From Aromatoleum toluvorans (GTDB lineage Bacteria; Pseudomonadota; Gammaproteobacteria; Burkholderiales; Rhodocyclaceae): 64,000 nt of DNA. Under the pieces are notes generated by a model, which saw only the letters and a program-made list of their open reading frames with translations, had not been told where the DNA came from and made no database searches. Shown here one piece after another: positions 19,996-29,660 of this stretch (position 1 is the first letter of the stretch; each line of letters begins with the position of its first letter). The position numbers and the translations under genes are program-made. The DNA lies in the NCBI RefSeq assembly GCF_012910905.1, contig NZ_WTVN01000002.1, forward strand, positions 228,328 through 292,327, written 5' to 3'.

Positions 19996-21657
19996 ATGGA
20001 CCAGCGTCGACTGATACTTTTCCTCATCTTCTCCTTCGCCGTGATCATGCTGTGGGAGGGCTGGCAGAAGCATAACCGTCCCGCCCCCGCGCCGACCGCG
20101 GCGGTGACCGGGCAGCAGGCGCCGGGTTCGTCCGCCGCGCCCGGCGCGGTGCCGACGCCGAGCGCCAACATCGGCGGCGTGCCCGCGCTGCCCGAGGCCC
20201 GCGCGGCCGCATCGAACGCGCCGCGCATCACGGTGCGCACCGACGTCATGGTCGCGGAAGTCTCGGCCGAGGGTGGCAGCATCGTGCGGCTGGAACTCAC
20301 GCAGCACAAGTCCAAGGCGGACGTGTCGCGCAACTTCGTGCTGTTCGACGACGGCGCCGAGCATCTGTACGCGGCGCAGTCGGGCCTGATCGGCGACGGC
20401 CTGCCGAACCACAAGACGGTGTATGCGCTGCCCGCCGGCGAGCAGGTGCTCAAGGACGGCCAGGACAGCGTCACGCTGCGGCTGGAGGCGCCGGTGCAGA
20501 ACGGCGTGAAGGTCACCAAGCTGATGACCTTCCACCGCGGCAGCTACCTGGTCGATGTCGCGTACGAGATCGACAACGGCGGCGCCGCACCGCTGAACGC
20601 GCACGCTTACTTTCAGATGACGCGCGACGGCAAGCCCGCCGAGACGGTCGAGGGCTTCGGCGTCAACGTGTTCACCGGCCCGGCCTTCTACAGCGAGGCC
20701 GAGAAGTTCCAGAAGGTGAAGTTCGAGGACATCGACAACGGCAAGGCCAAGTTCGTGAAGAAGGCGAGCGACGGCTGGGTGGCACTGGTGCAGCACTACT
20801 TCGTCAGCGCCTGGCTGCCGCAGGAAGGCGTGGAGCGCGAGTTCTTCGCCCGCAAGGTGGGTGACGGCCTGTATTCGTCGGGCCTGATCCTGCCGGTCGC
20901 GGCGGTGGCGCCGGGCGCGAAGGGCATGGTGTCGTCGCGCCTGTACGCGGGGCCGCAGGAGCTGAACAAGCTCGAAGGCATCGCCAAGGGCCTCGAGCTG
21001 GTGGTCGACTACGGCTGGCTGACGGTGATCGCGGCGCCGCTGTTCTGGGTGCTGTCGTGGTTCCACAAGATCCTCGGCAACTGGGGCTGGGCGATCATCC
21101 TCGTGACCGTGCTGATCAAGGCGGCGTTCTTCCCGCTGTCGGCCGCGAGCTACAAGTCGATGGCCAAGATGCGCGTGCTGGGGCCGCGCATGCAGCGCCT
21201 GAAGGAGCTGTACGGCAACGACAAGGCCAAGCTGCAGCAGGAGATGATGGAGATGTACAAGCGGGAGAAGATCAACCCGCTGGGCGGCTGCCTGCCGATC
21301 CTCGTGCAGATCCCGGTCTTCATCTCGCTGTACTGGGTGCTGCTGGGCAGCGTCGAGATGCGCCACGCGCCGTGGCTGGGCTGGATCCAGGATCTGTCGG
21401 CGAAGGACCCGTACTTCATCCTGCCGATCATCATGGGCGTGTCGATGCTGATCCAGACCAAGCTCAACCCGACGCCGCCGGATCCGATCCAGGCGAAGGT
21501 GATGCTCGCGATGCCGATCGTGTTCACTTTCATGTTCCTGTGGTTCCCGTCCGGCCTGGTGCTGTACTGGGTGGTGAACAACGTGCTGTCGATCGCGCAG
21601 CAGTGGCAGATTACGAGGATGATCGAAGGTGGAAAGTCCGGCGCGAAGCCTGCCTGA
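19996..21657 (+). CDS. yidC: Membrane protein insertase YidC
   Basis: 553 aa. Inner-membrane insertase acting alone or with SecYEG. It has an N-terminal anchor ([15 protein letters not shown], about 6-20), a long proline/alanine-rich linker, a periplasmic beta-sandwich domain (about 75-340), then the conserved C-terminal five-helix core with the cytoplasmic hairpin ([19 protein letters not shown]) and the [20 protein letters not shown] helix, quoted here only in part. Length matches the Gram-negative family. mnmE starts within its last 29 nt. Confidence 0.98.
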   Translation: MDQRRLILFLIFSFAVIMLWEGWQKHNRPAPAPTAAVTGQQAPGSSAAPGAVPTPSANIGGVPALPEARAAASNAPRITVRTDVMVAEVSAEGGSIVRLELTQHKSKADVSRNFVLFDDGAEHLYAAQSGLIGDGLPNHKTVYALPAGEQVLKDGQDSVTLRLEAPVQNGVKVTKLMTFHRGSYLVDVAYEIDNGGAAPLNAHAYFQMTRDGKPAETVEGFGVNVFTGPAFYSEAEKFQKVKFEDIDNGKAKFVKKASDGWVALVQHYFVSAWLPQEGVEREFFARKVGDGLYSSGLILPVAAVAPGAKGMVSSRLYAGPQELNKLEGIAKGLELVVDYGWLTVIAAPLFWVLSWFHKILGNWGWAIILVTVLIKAAFFPLSAASYKSMAKMRVLGPRMQRLKELYGNDKAKLQQEMMEMYKREKINPLGGCLPILVQIPVFISLYWVLLGSVEMRHAPWLGWIQDLSAKDPYFILPIIMGVSMLIQTKLNPTPPDPIQAKVMLAMPIVFTFMFLWFPSGLVLYWVVNNVLSIAQQWQITRMIEGGKSGAKPA

Positions 21658-22984
21658 TACCATCGCCGCCGTCGCGACCGCACCCGGTCGCGGCGGCATC
21701 GGCGTGATCCGCGTGTCCGGTGTGGCGCTGGCGTCGATGGCGCAGGCGCTCACCGGCAAGACCCCCGAACCCCGCACTGCGGGGTTCGTGCGTTTTCTGG
21801 ATGCCGAGGGGCGCACCCTCGACGAGGGCCTGCTGCTGTATTTCCCGGCGCCGCATTCCTTCACCGGTGAGGACGTGCTGGAACTGCAGGGACACGGCGG
21901 GCCGGTCGTGATGCAGATGCTGCTGGCGCGCTGTGTCGAACTGGGCGCGCGGCTCGCGGAGCCGGGCGAGTTCTCGCGCCGCGCCTTCCTCAACGGCAAG
22001 ATGGACCTCGCGCAGGCCGAGGCGGTCGCCGACCTGATCGAGGCGTCCACCGTCGCCGCGGCGCGTTCGGCGGTGCGCTCGCTGTCAGGGGCGTTTTCCG
22101 ACGAGATGCACCGCATCACCGACGCGCTGATCGACCTGCGCATGCTGGTCGAGGCGACGCTGGATTTCCCCGAGGAGGAGGTCGAGTTCCTCGAGAAGGC
22201 GCGTGCGCTGGAGCGGCTCGAAGACATTCGCGCGCGGCTCGTCGATGTGCTGGAGCGGGCGCGCCAGGGGGCGCTGCTGCGCACCGGGATGAACGTGGTG
22301 CTGGTCGGTCGGCCGAACGTCGGCAAGTCGAGCCTGTTGAACTGCCTGGCCGGCGAGGAGCGCGCGATCGTGACCGAGATCGCGGGCACGACGCGCGACG
22401 CGCTGCGCGAGACGATCGCGATCGAAGGCATCCCCGTGCATGTGATCGACACGGCGGGGCTGCGCGAAACGACCGATCCGGTCGAGCGCATCGGCGTCGA
22501 GCGGACCTGGCGCGAGATCCAGCGTGCCGACGTGATCCTGCGCATGGTGGACGCGCGGGCGGGATCGAGCGCGCCCGACGAGGCGATCGACGCGGCGCTG
22601 CCGGCCGGGGTCGAGCGCATCACCGTGCACAACAAGATCGATCTGTGCGGAATGGCGGCGCAACGCAGCGAGGTCGAGGGCAGGGTGTCCGTGTATCTGT
22701 CGGCCCAGCGTGGCGACGGGGTCGATCTGCTGCGCGCGGAGCTGCTGCGGGTCGCGGGCTGGCACGCGCACGGCGAGGACGTCGTGCTCGCGCGCGAGCG
22801 CCACCTCCAGGCGCTGCGCGCGGCGCTGGGCCACGTCGAGGCGGCGGGCGCGCAGAGCGCGGCGCTGGAGCTTTTCGCCGAGGAGTTGCGCCAGGCGCAG
22901 GAACGGCTCGGCGAAATCACCGGCGAGTTCACCGCCGACGACCTGCTCGGGGTGATCTTCTCGCGCTTCTGCATCGGCAAGTGA
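21629..22984 (+). CDS. mnmE: tRNA uridine-5-carboxymethylaminomethyl modification GTPase MnmE
   Basis: 451 aa, GTG start overlapping the end of yidC by 29 nt. With MnmG it modifies wobble uridines of several tRNAs. The N-terminal tetrahydrofolate-binding domain opens [20 protein letters not shown]. The inserted Ras-like G domain has G1 [11 protein letters not shown] (about 223-233), G2 TTRD, G3 DTAG, G4 NKID. The C-terminus FCIGK carries the conserved cysteine. The usual partner mnmG does not follow; instead there is a spacer with two parS sites and an unrelated gene, suggesting a rearrangement after mnmE in this lineage. Confidence 0.98.
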   Translation: MESPARSLPDTIAAVATAPGRGGIGVIRVSGVALASMAQALTGKTPEPRTAGFVRFLDAEGRTLDEGLLLYFPAPHSFTGEDVLELQGHGGPVVMQMLLARCVELGARLAEPGEFSRRAFLNGKMDLAQAEAVADLIEASTVAAARSAVRSLSGAFSDEMHRITDALIDLRMLVEATLDFPEEEVEFLEKARALERLEDIRARLVDVLERARQGALLRTGMNVVLVGRPNVGKSSLLNCLAGEERAIVTEIAGTTRDALRETIAIEGIPVHVIDTAGLRETTDPVERIGVERTWREIQRADVILRMVDARAGSSAPDEAIDAALPAGVERITVHNKIDLCGMAAQRSEVEGRVSVYLSAQRGDGVDLLRAELLRVAGWHAHGEDVVLARERHLQALRAALGHVEAAGAQSAALELFAEELRQAQERLGEITGEFTADDLLGVIFSRFCIGK

Positions 22985-23048
22985 TGCGCTGCCGGCGCGG
23001 ATATTCCGCGGCGATGCAATTCGCATGATGCGCACTCGGCGGAGCGAT

Positions 23049-23064
23049 TGTTCCACGTGGAACA
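23049..23064. promoter_or_regulatory. parS centromere-like site 1
   Basis: TGTTCCACGTGGAACA is a perfect 16-bp palindrome with the CACGTG core of ParB-binding parS sites. It lies 65 nt after the mnmE stop, in a 395-bp spacer (22985-23379) that otherwise holds no gene I can support. Confidence 0.85.
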
Positions 23065-23344
23065 GGACAGCCGGGCTCGCGCCGCTGATCGGCCGTCGGT
23101 TATGACGGCTTCCTCGGGTCGGGTATCGGGAGCTTTTTGATCGCTGCGCTTGTCGTATTTCCCGGGCATGGAGCTTCTGCGGTGTCCGTAAGCGCGAAGC
23201 GCCGTAGTGTCGCCACCGCTTTCGTCAGGTCGCGCCGCGCGCCGAAGTCTCGCTGGGCGTTCATGCGGCAGATGTGCGGGGGTTCCATCTATTCCAATCG
23301 GAACGTGCTGCATGACCCGCCGGTCGGGCTTCGCGGACCATGAT

Positions 23345-23360
23345 TGTTTCACGTGAAACG
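23345..23360. promoter_or_regulatory. parS centromere-like site 2
   Basis: TGTTTCACGTGAAACG matches the classic parS palindrome TGTTTCACGTGAAACA at 15 of 16 positions. It lies 20 nt before the start of the spermidine-synthase-like gene and 280 bp from site 1. Two close parS copies near the origin would nucleate a ParB complex. Confidence 0.9.
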
Positions 23361-23379
23361 TGCAGGATGAGGGCAGGTG

Positions 23380-24276
23380 ATGAGTGAGCAGTTCGGCGCG
23401 GGTGGTGTCGCATTCGGTCCGGATACCCTGGTCGAACAGCTCGACCCCCGCTATGGGTTCTATTGCCGTGATGCGCGCCTTCTCGAAGCGGGGGCGTCGC
23501 CATACCAGCGTTACGAAGTGTGGGAGACGCCGACCTTCGGCAAGCTCTATCGCCTCGACGGTAGCCTGATGAGTGCCGAGCGCGACGAGTTCCTGTACCA
23601 CGAGAATCTCGTGCATGTGCCCGCGCTGAGTCACGCCGCACCGCGCCGCGCGCTGGTCGTGGGGGGCGGTGACGGCGGCTCGGCGCGCGAGTTGCTGAAG
23701 CATCCGAGCATCGAGCGGGTCGTGGTCGTCGAACTCGACGAGCAGGTTGTGCGCGTGGCGCGCCGTCATCTGGGGGCGATCCACCAGGGCGCGTTCGACG
23801 ATCCGCGCGTCGAGCTGCGCATCGGCGACGGCCTCGACTACGTGCGGCAGGCGGTGGTTGCGGGCGAGGGCTTCGATGTGATCGTGCTCGATCTCACGGA
23901 ACCGAACGAGGGACCGGCGCGCGCCCTGTACGACCCGCCCTTTCTTGCCGACTGCCGCACGCTGCTGCGCGGGGCAGGGGCGTTGACGCTGCACCTCGGC
24001 TCGCCGTGGCTGCAGGCCGAGCAGGTGCGCGCGCTGGTGCACCGCCTGCGGACGGTGTTCGCGATCGTCCGCCCGCTGTTCCTGTTCATTCCGCTTTACG
24101 GCAGCCTGTGGGGGCTCGCATGCGCATCCGATCGTCTCGATCCACGGGCGCAGTCGCCGACGAGCATCGACGCGGAGCTCGCGCGCCGGGGGATCACCGG
24201 CCTGCGGTATTACAATGGCGAGGTCCACGCGGCGCAGTTTGCGCAGCCGAATTTTCTGCGCGAGCTGCTCGCATGA
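23380..24276 (+). CDS. speE: Spermidine synthase-like polyamine aminopropyltransferase
   Basis: 298 aa from the ATG at 23380, with GAGGG six bases upstream. The fold is a PABS-type methyltransferase-like domain: a glycine-rich loop [16 protein letters not shown], the acidic [10 protein letters not shown] binding the adenosine part of decarboxylated SAM, and [21 protein letters not shown] (conserved acidic active-site stretch, here DLTEP, written in two pieces: IVLDLTEP and ALYDPPF). It transfers aminopropyl groups to putrescine or a related diamine; the exact amine cannot be told from sequence. Start lies 20 nt after a parS site; its stop overlaps rsmB (ATGA). Confidence 0.85.
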   Translation: MSEQFGAGGVAFGPDTLVEQLDPRYGFYCRDARLLEAGASPYQRYEVWETPTFGKLYRLDGSLMSAERDEFLYHENLVHVPALSHAAPRRALVVGGGDGGSARELLKHPSIERVVVVELDEQVVRVARRHLGAIHQGAFDDPRVELRIGDGLDYVRQAVVAGEGFDVIVLDLTEPNEGPARALYDPPFLADCRTLLRGAGALTLHLGSPWLQAEQVRALVHRLRTVFAIVRPLFLFIPLYGSLWGLACASDRLDPRAQSPTSIDAELARRGITGLRYYNGEVHAAQFAQPNFLRELLA

Positions 24277-25634
24277 GCCTCAGCGCGAGCGAGTCCAACG
24301 TTTTGAAGAATCAAAAACCGAACCGATCTTCGCGGCCCGAGCGACGAGTCGAGGCCTTGCTGGCCGACAGCCTCGCGTTCAGCCTCACCTGTGCCGCGAC
24401 CCTGGTGGAATCCGTTCTGGCAGGCGGCAATCTGACCGACGCGTTCGAAGCGACGCTGGCGCGTCATCCGGAGTGGTCCGATGCGACGCGCGGCGCCGTG
24501 CGCGACCTGGCCTGGGGCACCTTGCGCGATTACGGGCGCGGTGACGCGGTGCTGCGCCAGCTGCTGCACAAACCCTTGCCCGAAGCGATCCACGCCTTGC
24601 TGCTGGTCGCGCTGCATCGCCTCGAAAGCCGTCCCGAGCAGGCGCACACGGTCGTGAATCAGGCCGTCGACGCGGCCGAATTCGTGATGGCGCCGCTCAA
24701 GGGCGTGGTCAACGGGGTGCTGCGCAATCGGCTGCGCAACCAGGCGGCACTGGACGCCGAGCTGCGTGCCGATCAGGCGGCGTATTACCGCCATCCGGCG
24801 TGGTGGGTCGAGCGGCTGCGCGCATCCTTCCCGGATGCCTGGGAGGCGGCGCTCGCCGCCGGCAACGCGCGCCCGCCGATGGCGCTGCGCGTGAATCGCC
24901 TGCGCGGCAGCGTCGAGGCGTACGCCGCGGAGCTCGCCGCGGCGGGGCAGGGTTTCCGTCGCCTCGCGAACGATGCCCTGGTGCTCGACAAGCCCCTGGC
25001 CGTGGCAGCGTTGCCGGGGTTTGCCGCGGGGCGTGCGTCGGTGCAGGATGCGGGCGCGCAGTGGGCGGCGCGCTGGCTGGATCTCGCGCCGGGGCAACGG
25101 GTGCTCGATGCCTGTGCCGCACCCGGCGGGAAGTCGGCGCACATTCTCGAGACGGCGCCCGTCGCGCTGGTGGCGCTGGAACTCGATGCCGTGCGCAGCC
25201 GGCGCATCGCAGACAATTTCGCGCGCCTGGGTCTCGCGGCCGAGGTGCGCACGGTCGATTGCCGCGACGTCGCGACCTGGTGGGATGGCAAGCCGTTCGA
25301 CCGCATCCTCGCCGACGTGCCGTGTTCGGCCTCGGGAGTGGCGCGGCGCCATCCCGATATCAAGTGGTTGCGCCGCCCCGACGATATCGCGCGCTTCGCC
25401 GCGCAGCAGGCCGGGATTCTCGACGCGCTGTGGCCGACCCTCGCGCCGGGGGGCAAGCTGCTGTACGTGACGTGCTCGGTGTTCGACGAGGAGAACGCGC
25501 AGCAGATCGAGCGCTTCTGCCAACGCCACGCGGACGCGCAGCGGCTGCCGCTCGACGGTCTGCCGGCGCGCCAGCTCCTTCCCGCTGCCGATCATGACGG
25601 GTTCTACTATGCGCTGCTGGCCAAGCGGTCCTGA
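24273..25634 (+). CDS. rsmB: 16S rRNA (cytosine-967-C5)-methyltransferase RsmB
   Basis: 453 aa from the ATG at 24273 overlapping the speE stop. The N-terminal NusB-like RNA-binding domain (about 25-170) contains the typical [12 protein letters not shown] and [10 protein letters not shown]. The C-terminal Rossmann methyltransferase has the SAM loop [14 protein letters not shown] and both catalytic cysteines, in DVPCSASG and [10 protein letters not shown]. It methylates C967 of 16S rRNA. Length is normal (E. coli 429). The downstream DUF4390-ntrY-ntrX order after rsmB is a standard betaproteobacterial arrangement. Confidence 0.95.
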   Translation: MSLSASESNVLKNQKPNRSSRPERRVEALLADSLAFSLTCAATLVESVLAGGNLTDAFEATLARHPEWSDATRGAVRDLAWGTLRDYGRGDAVLRQLLHKPLPEAIHALLLVALHRLESRPEQAHTVVNQAVDAAEFVMAPLKGVVNGVLRNRLRNQAALDAELRADQAAYYRHPAWWVERLRASFPDAWEAALAAGNARPPMALRVNRLRGSVEAYAAELAAAGQGFRRLANDALVLDKPLAVAALPGFAAGRASVQDAGAQWAARWLDLAPGQRVLDACAAPGGKSAHILETAPVALVALELDAVRSRRIADNFARLGLAAEVRTVDCRDVATWWDGKPFDRILADVPCSASGVARRHPDIKWLRRPDDIARFAAQQAGILDALWPTLAPGGKLLYVTCSVFDEENAQQIERFCQRHADAQRLPLDGLPARQLLPAADHDGFYYALLAKRS

Positions 25635-26190
25635 GCGCCTGCGGCGCGCGCTCGCCGCCTTCGCGCTGTGCCTGTTGCTGCCGCTGGCGGCGCTGGCCGA
25701 GGGGCGCATCGAGCATGCCGAAATCGTGCCGGGCGAGGAGGGCTATGTCGTCAATGCCGATATCGATCTCGAACTCAATCCGCGCCTCGTCGATGCGGTC
25801 AATCGCGGCGTATCGCTGTATTTCAACGCCCAGTTCGTCATCGAACGCGATCGCTGGTACTGGCTCGACGAGCAGGTCGCGGAGCGCACGCTGAATTTCC
25901 GCCTGACCTACAACGCGATCACGCGTAGCTACCGCCTGTCGGTCGGCAGCTTCCACCAGAGCTTCGACTCGCTGGATGCGGCCGTGCGGACGATGCAGCG
26001 CATCCGCAACTGGGTGATCGTCCCGGCGGGCGAGCTCAAGCTGGGCACCACGTACCGCGCCGCGCTGCGCTTCCAGCTCGATACCAGCCTGTTGCCCAAG
26101 CCTTTCCAGGTGACGACGATCGGCAGTCGCGACTGGACGCTCGCCACCGACTGGCAGCGCTGGTCCTTCCTCGCAGGCGGGCCCCAATGA
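25609..26190 (+). CDS. DUF4390 secreted protein of the rsmB-ntrY locus
   Basis: 193 aa from the ATG at 25609, inside the end of rsmB; an ATG at 25594 would add five residues. The N-terminus has a signal peptide (RRALAAFALCLLLPLAALA), so the protein is probably periplasmic. The remainder is a conserved beta-rich domain with VNADIDLELNPRLVDAVNRG and WYWLDEQVAERTLNFRLTYN-like segments (shown in part) characteristic of the DUF4390 family, whose function is unknown. It is nearly always encoded between rsmB and ntrY, and here it overlaps both neighbours, implying a link with the NtrY sensor, perhaps as a periplasmic partner (inference). Confidence 0.85.
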   Translation: MRCWPSGPERLRRALAAFALCLLLPLAALAEGRIEHAEIVPGEEGYVVNADIDLELNPRLVDAVNRGVSLYFNAQFVIERDRWYWLDEQVAERTLNFRLTYNAITRSYRLSVGSFHQSFDSLDAAVRTMQRIRNWVIVPAGELKLGTTYRAALRFQLDTSLLPKPFQVTTIGSRDWTLATDWQRWSFLAGGPQ

Positions 26191-28301
26191 AGCGCGCGCT
26201 CCTCGTCATCGTCGCGGCCATTGCCGGCATTTCGCTGTTCCTGCTGGCGTCCGCCACCGCGAATACCGAGCTCTTCGCGGCGAGCTATCCCTATCTCCTC
26301 GCGATCAACGGCGTGATCGTCGTCACGCTGCTCGGTCTCGTGGCCTTCCAGCTGCGCCGCCTGTGGCGGGAGTATCGCGTCCGGCAGTTCGGGTCGCGCC
26401 TGCAGTACCGGATGATGCTGATGTTCGCGCTGATGGCGCTGGTGCCCGGTGTCGTCATTTATGCCGTGTCGCTGCAGTTCGTGGTGCGCAGCATCGAGTC
26501 CTGGTTCGATGTGCGCGTCGATTCCGCGCTCGAAGGCGGTATCGCGCTGGGCCAGAACGCGCTCGACTACCTCACGAGCCAGGTCAGCGACAAGGCGCGC
26601 GACATGGCGCTGGACCTCGAGGACACCGCGCCGGTGCTGCCGAGCCAGCTCAACCGCTTGCGCGAACAGGCGGGCGTGGCGACGGCGACCGTGATCGGCG
26701 CGAGCGGGCAGGTCGTGGCGACGGTCTCGGACGGCCTCGGCGGCCTCGTCCCGGAGTTGCCGACCGCCGCGCAGCTGCGCGAAGCGCGCCAGACGCAGCG
26801 CTTCCACGTCGTCGACAGCCGTGCGGGCGAAGGCCTGACGATACGCGTCGTGGTGCCGATCCCGTCGCGCACCCTGAGCATGGACACCCACTTCCTGCAG
26901 CTCACGCAGCCGCTGCCGGAAACCTTCGTGCGCAACGCCGAGGCGGTGCAGGAGGCCTACCGCGAGTACCAGCAGCTCACCCTCGGGCGCGCGGGGTTGA
27001 ACCGCATCTACACGCTGACGCTGACCCTCACGCTGCTGGTGGCGCTGCTCGCGGCGGTGGCGGTGGCCTTCGTGCTGTCGCGGCGCCTCGCGGCACCGCT
27101 GCTGATCCTCGCCGAAGGCACGCAGGCGGTCGCGCAGGGCGACTTCAGTCCGCGCCAGGCCTTGCCCGCGCGCGACGAGCTGGGGGTGCTGACGCAGTCC
27201 TTCAACCGCATGACGCGCCAGCTCGTCGAGGCGCGCGACCTCGCCGATCGCAACCGCGCGGCGGTCGAGGCCTCGCGCGCCTACCTCGAGAGCGTGCTGG
27301 CGAACCTGTCCACGGGGGTGCTGGCGTTTGCCGCCGACGGCAAGCTGCGCGCCGCCAACGCCGGCGCGATGGCGATCCTGCACGACGAACTGGAAGGCTA
27401 CGAGGAGCTGACCCTCGCGGAGTGGCCCCGGCATCACGGCTTCCGCGATGCGCTGGTGAAGGGCTTCGCCGACCACGCCTCCGACTGGCACGAGGAGCTG
27501 GAGCTGCTGTCGCAGCAGGGCGCGACGCAGACCCTGCTGATCCACGGCGCCCGCCTGCCCAAGGCGTCGGGCGGCGGCCTCGTCGTGGTGTTCGACGACA
27601 TCTCGCGCCTGATCGCCGCGCAGCGCACGGCGGCGTGGGCGGAGGTCGCGCGCCGGCTCGCGCACGAGATCAAGAATCCGCTCACCCCGATCCAGCTGTC
27701 GGCCGAGCGGCTCGCCTACAAGCTCGCCGACCGCCTCGACGACGAGGGGCGCGCGGTGCTCGAGCGGGCGACCCGCACGATCGTGAACCAGGTCGAGGCG
27801 ATGAAAAACATGGTGAACGATTTCCGGCATTATGCGAAGCTGCCGAGTCCGGTGATCGGCCGCCTGGACCTCAATGCGCTGGTCAGCGAGGTGCTGAACC
27901 TGTACGAGAGCTCGCCGGTGATGATCCACGCGGAGCTGGAGCGCAACCTGCCGGCGGTCGCGGGCGACGCGAGCCAGATCCGGCAGGTGATCCACAACCT
28001 GTTGCAGAATGCCGAGGATGCGCTCGCCGGCCGGGAGGACGGCGTCGTGACGCTGACCTCCCGCCTCGACGGCGACCGCGTCGCGCTGCAGGTGCGCGAC
28101 AATGGCCCGGGTTTCCCGGCGCAGGTGCTGACGCATGCGTTCGAGCCGTATTTCACGACCAAGAGCCGCGGTACGGGCCTGGGCCTGGCGATGGTCAAGA
28201 AGATCATCGACGAACACGGGGGCGAGGTTCGCCTCCTGAATGGGGACGCCGGCGGCGCCGAAGCGCGCATCCGCCTGCGTCTCGCCACTGCGGAAATGTG
28301 A
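26187..28301 (+). CDS. ntrY: NtrY-type membrane sensor histidine kinase
   Basis: 704 aa. Transmembrane segments at about 5-25, 38-58 and 79-101 and a fourth near 275-300 frame a periplasmic or sensory region (about 102-274). A HAMP domain follows (SRRLAAPLLILAEGTQAVAQ), then a PAS domain (about 365-460), the HisKA box RLAHEIKNPLTPIQLSAERL with H493, and an ATPase domain with N, G1 (DNGPGF) and G2 (GTGLGLAMV) boxes. This is the NtrY architecture, a nitrogen- and redox-linked sensor. Start overlaps the DUF4390 stop; the cognate regulator gene begins 10 nt after the stop. Confidence 0.92.
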   Translation: MKRALLVIVAAIAGISLFLLASATANTELFAASYPYLLAINGVIVVTLLGLVAFQLRRLWREYRVRQFGSRLQYRMMLMFALMALVPGVVIYAVSLQFVVRSIESWFDVRVDSALEGGIALGQNALDYLTSQVSDKARDMALDLEDTAPVLPSQLNRLREQAGVATATVIGASGQVVATVSDGLGGLVPELPTAAQLREARQTQRFHVVDSRAGEGLTIRVVVPIPSRTLSMDTHFLQLTQPLPETFVRNAEAVQEAYREYQQLTLGRAGLNRIYTLTLTLTLLVALLAAVAVAFVLSRRLAAPLLILAEGTQAVAQGDFSPRQALPARDELGVLTQSFNRMTRQLVEARDLADRNRAAVEASRAYLESVLANLSTGVLAFAADGKLRAANAGAMAILHDELEGYEELTLAEWPRHHGFRDALVKGFADHASDWHEELELLSQQGATQTLLIHGARLPKASGGGLVVVFDDISRLIAAQRTAAWAEVARRLAHEIKNPLTPIQLSAERLAYKLADRLDDEGRAVLERATRTIVNQVEAMKNMVNDFRHYAKLPSPVIGRLDLNALVSEVLNLYESSPVMIHAELERNLPAVAGDASQIRQVIHNLLQNAEDALAGREDGVVTLTSRLDGDRVALQVRDNGPGFPAQVLTHAFEPYFTTKSRGTGLGLAMVKKIIDEHGGEVRLLNGDAGGAEARIRLRLATAEM

Positions 28302-28311
28302 TTAGTGACAG

Positions 28312-29556
28312 ATGGCAAACATACTTATCGTTGACGACGAAGTCGGGATCCGGGAACTGCTGTCCGAGATCCTGGGCGACGAGGGCCATGACGTCGTGCT
28401 GGCCGAGAACGCCGCCGCGGCGCGTGCCGTGCGCAATGCGCGGCGCCCGGATCTCGTGCTGCTGGACATCTGGATGCCCGACACCGACGGCATCACGCTG
28501 CTGAAGGAGTGGTCGGCCAACGGCCAGCTCAACATGCCGGTCGTGATGATGTCCGGCCACGGCACGATCGACACCGCGGTCGAGGCGACGCGCATCGGCG
28601 CGATCGACTACCTCGAGAAGCCGATCGGCCTGCAGAAGCTGCTGTCGGCGGTGAAGCGCGGCCTGCAGCGCCCGGCCGCGCCCGGTGCGCCGGCGCCGCT
28701 GACGCTCGCGGCGTTCACGCGTTCGGCGCCGCTGCGCGAGCTGCAGCGCCTGGTGCAGCAGGTGGTCGTGAATTCGCGCGTGCTGCTGCTGCGCGTGGGG
28801 CCGGGCAGCATCGCGGAGCTCGCCGCGCGCAGCGTGCAACCCAAGGTGACGTCGTGGCTGGACCTCGCGGCCGTGTCGGCGCCGCTGGACGTGAACCAGC
28901 TGCAGGCCTGCCAGGGCGGGGTCGCGTTCGTCGCCGAGCTGTCGCGCCTGTCGCGCACGCAGCAGAAGAATCTCGCGTTCGCGCTGGAGCGCCTGGAGCG
29001 CTACGATCTGCGCCTCGTCGTCGCGACCGATCACACGCTCGAATCGCTGGTGCGCGAGGGCTGGGAGGAGGCGCTGGTGATGCGCCTCTTCGAGGTGAGC
29101 CTGGCGCCGCCTTCGCTCGCGGACCTGCGCGACGACATCCCCGAGATCGCCGCGCAGCTGCTGCTGCACCTGGTCGAGGCGGGCGAGGTGCCGCGCCGCA
29201 CGTTCTCGACCGCGGCCTTGAACGCGCTGCGCGCGCAGCCCTGGCCGGGCGGCTACGCGGAGCTGCGGGCGGCGGTGAAGTCGCTCGCGCTGGGCACGCT
29301 GGACGAGGAGATCGCGCTGACCGACGTGCGCAAGCTCCTGATCCCGGCCTCCGAGGGCGCGATCGCGGTGTCGCTCGACCAGCCGCTGCGCGAGGCGCGC
29401 GAGGCCTTCGAGCGCCTGTACTTCGAGCACCACCTGCGCCTCGAAGGCAGCAACATGACGCGCCTGGCGGAGAAGAGCGGCCTCGAGCGCACGCACCTGT
29501 ACCGCAAGCTGAAGCAGTTGGGCCTGCACGGCAGCCGGCGCGGCGAGGACGCGTGA
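28312..29556 (+). CDS. ntrX: NtrX-like response regulator with a degenerate AAA+ domain
   Basis: 414 aa. The receiver domain has D8, D9, phospho-acceptor D52 (LVLLDIWMPD) and the conserved lysine in YLEKPI. The central region (about 137-330) has the size and predicted fold of a sigma-54-activator AAA+ domain, but the Walker A GExGTGKE motif is replaced by LLLRVGPGS, no GAFTGA loop is seen, and the Walker B position reads GGVAFVAELSRLS. ATP-driven sigma-54 activation is therefore unlikely. The C-terminus is a Fis-type helix-turn-helix (SNMTRLAEKSGLERTHLYRK). It probably works as a conventional DNA-binding repressor or activator paired with the NtrY kinase just upstream. Confidence 0.88.
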   Translation: MANILIVDDEVGIRELLSEILGDEGHDVVLAENAAAARAVRNARRPDLVLLDIWMPDTDGITLLKEWSANGQLNMPVVMMSGHGTIDTAVEATRIGAIDYLEKPIGLQKLLSAVKRGLQRPAAPGAPAPLTLAAFTRSAPLRELQRLVQQVVVNSRVLLLRVGPGSIAELAARSVQPKVTSWLDLAAVSAPLDVNQLQACQGGVAFVAELSRLSRTQQKNLAFALERLERYDLRLVVATDHTLESLVREGWEEALVMRLFEVSLAPPSLADLRDDIPEIAAQLLLHLVEAGEVPRRTFSTAALNALRAQPWPGGYAELRAAVKSLALGTLDEEIALTDVRKLLIPASEGAIAVSLDQPLREAREAFERLYFEHHLRLEGSNMTRLAEKSGLERTHLYRKLKQLGLHGSRRGEDA

Positions 29557-29660
29557 GGCGGCGGGGTCCGGGCGGCTGAGGCGGGCGCGCAACAGTCGCG
29601 GCGCGGGCAGCGGCGGCTCGCGTAAAATCTGGCTTCCTTCAAGCTCGGGACGTCAATCCG

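Noticed and set aside
21629..21657. Overlap of yidC and mnmE as a possible frameshift or fusion
   Set aside because: Both proteins have complete family ends; a 29-nt overlap with a GTG start is sufficient explanation.
19837..24228. 1463-codon open frame on the minus strand across yidC-mnmE-speE
   Set aside because: Spans several certain genes on the other strand; composition is low-complexity arginine/serine/proline, a GC-driven artefact.
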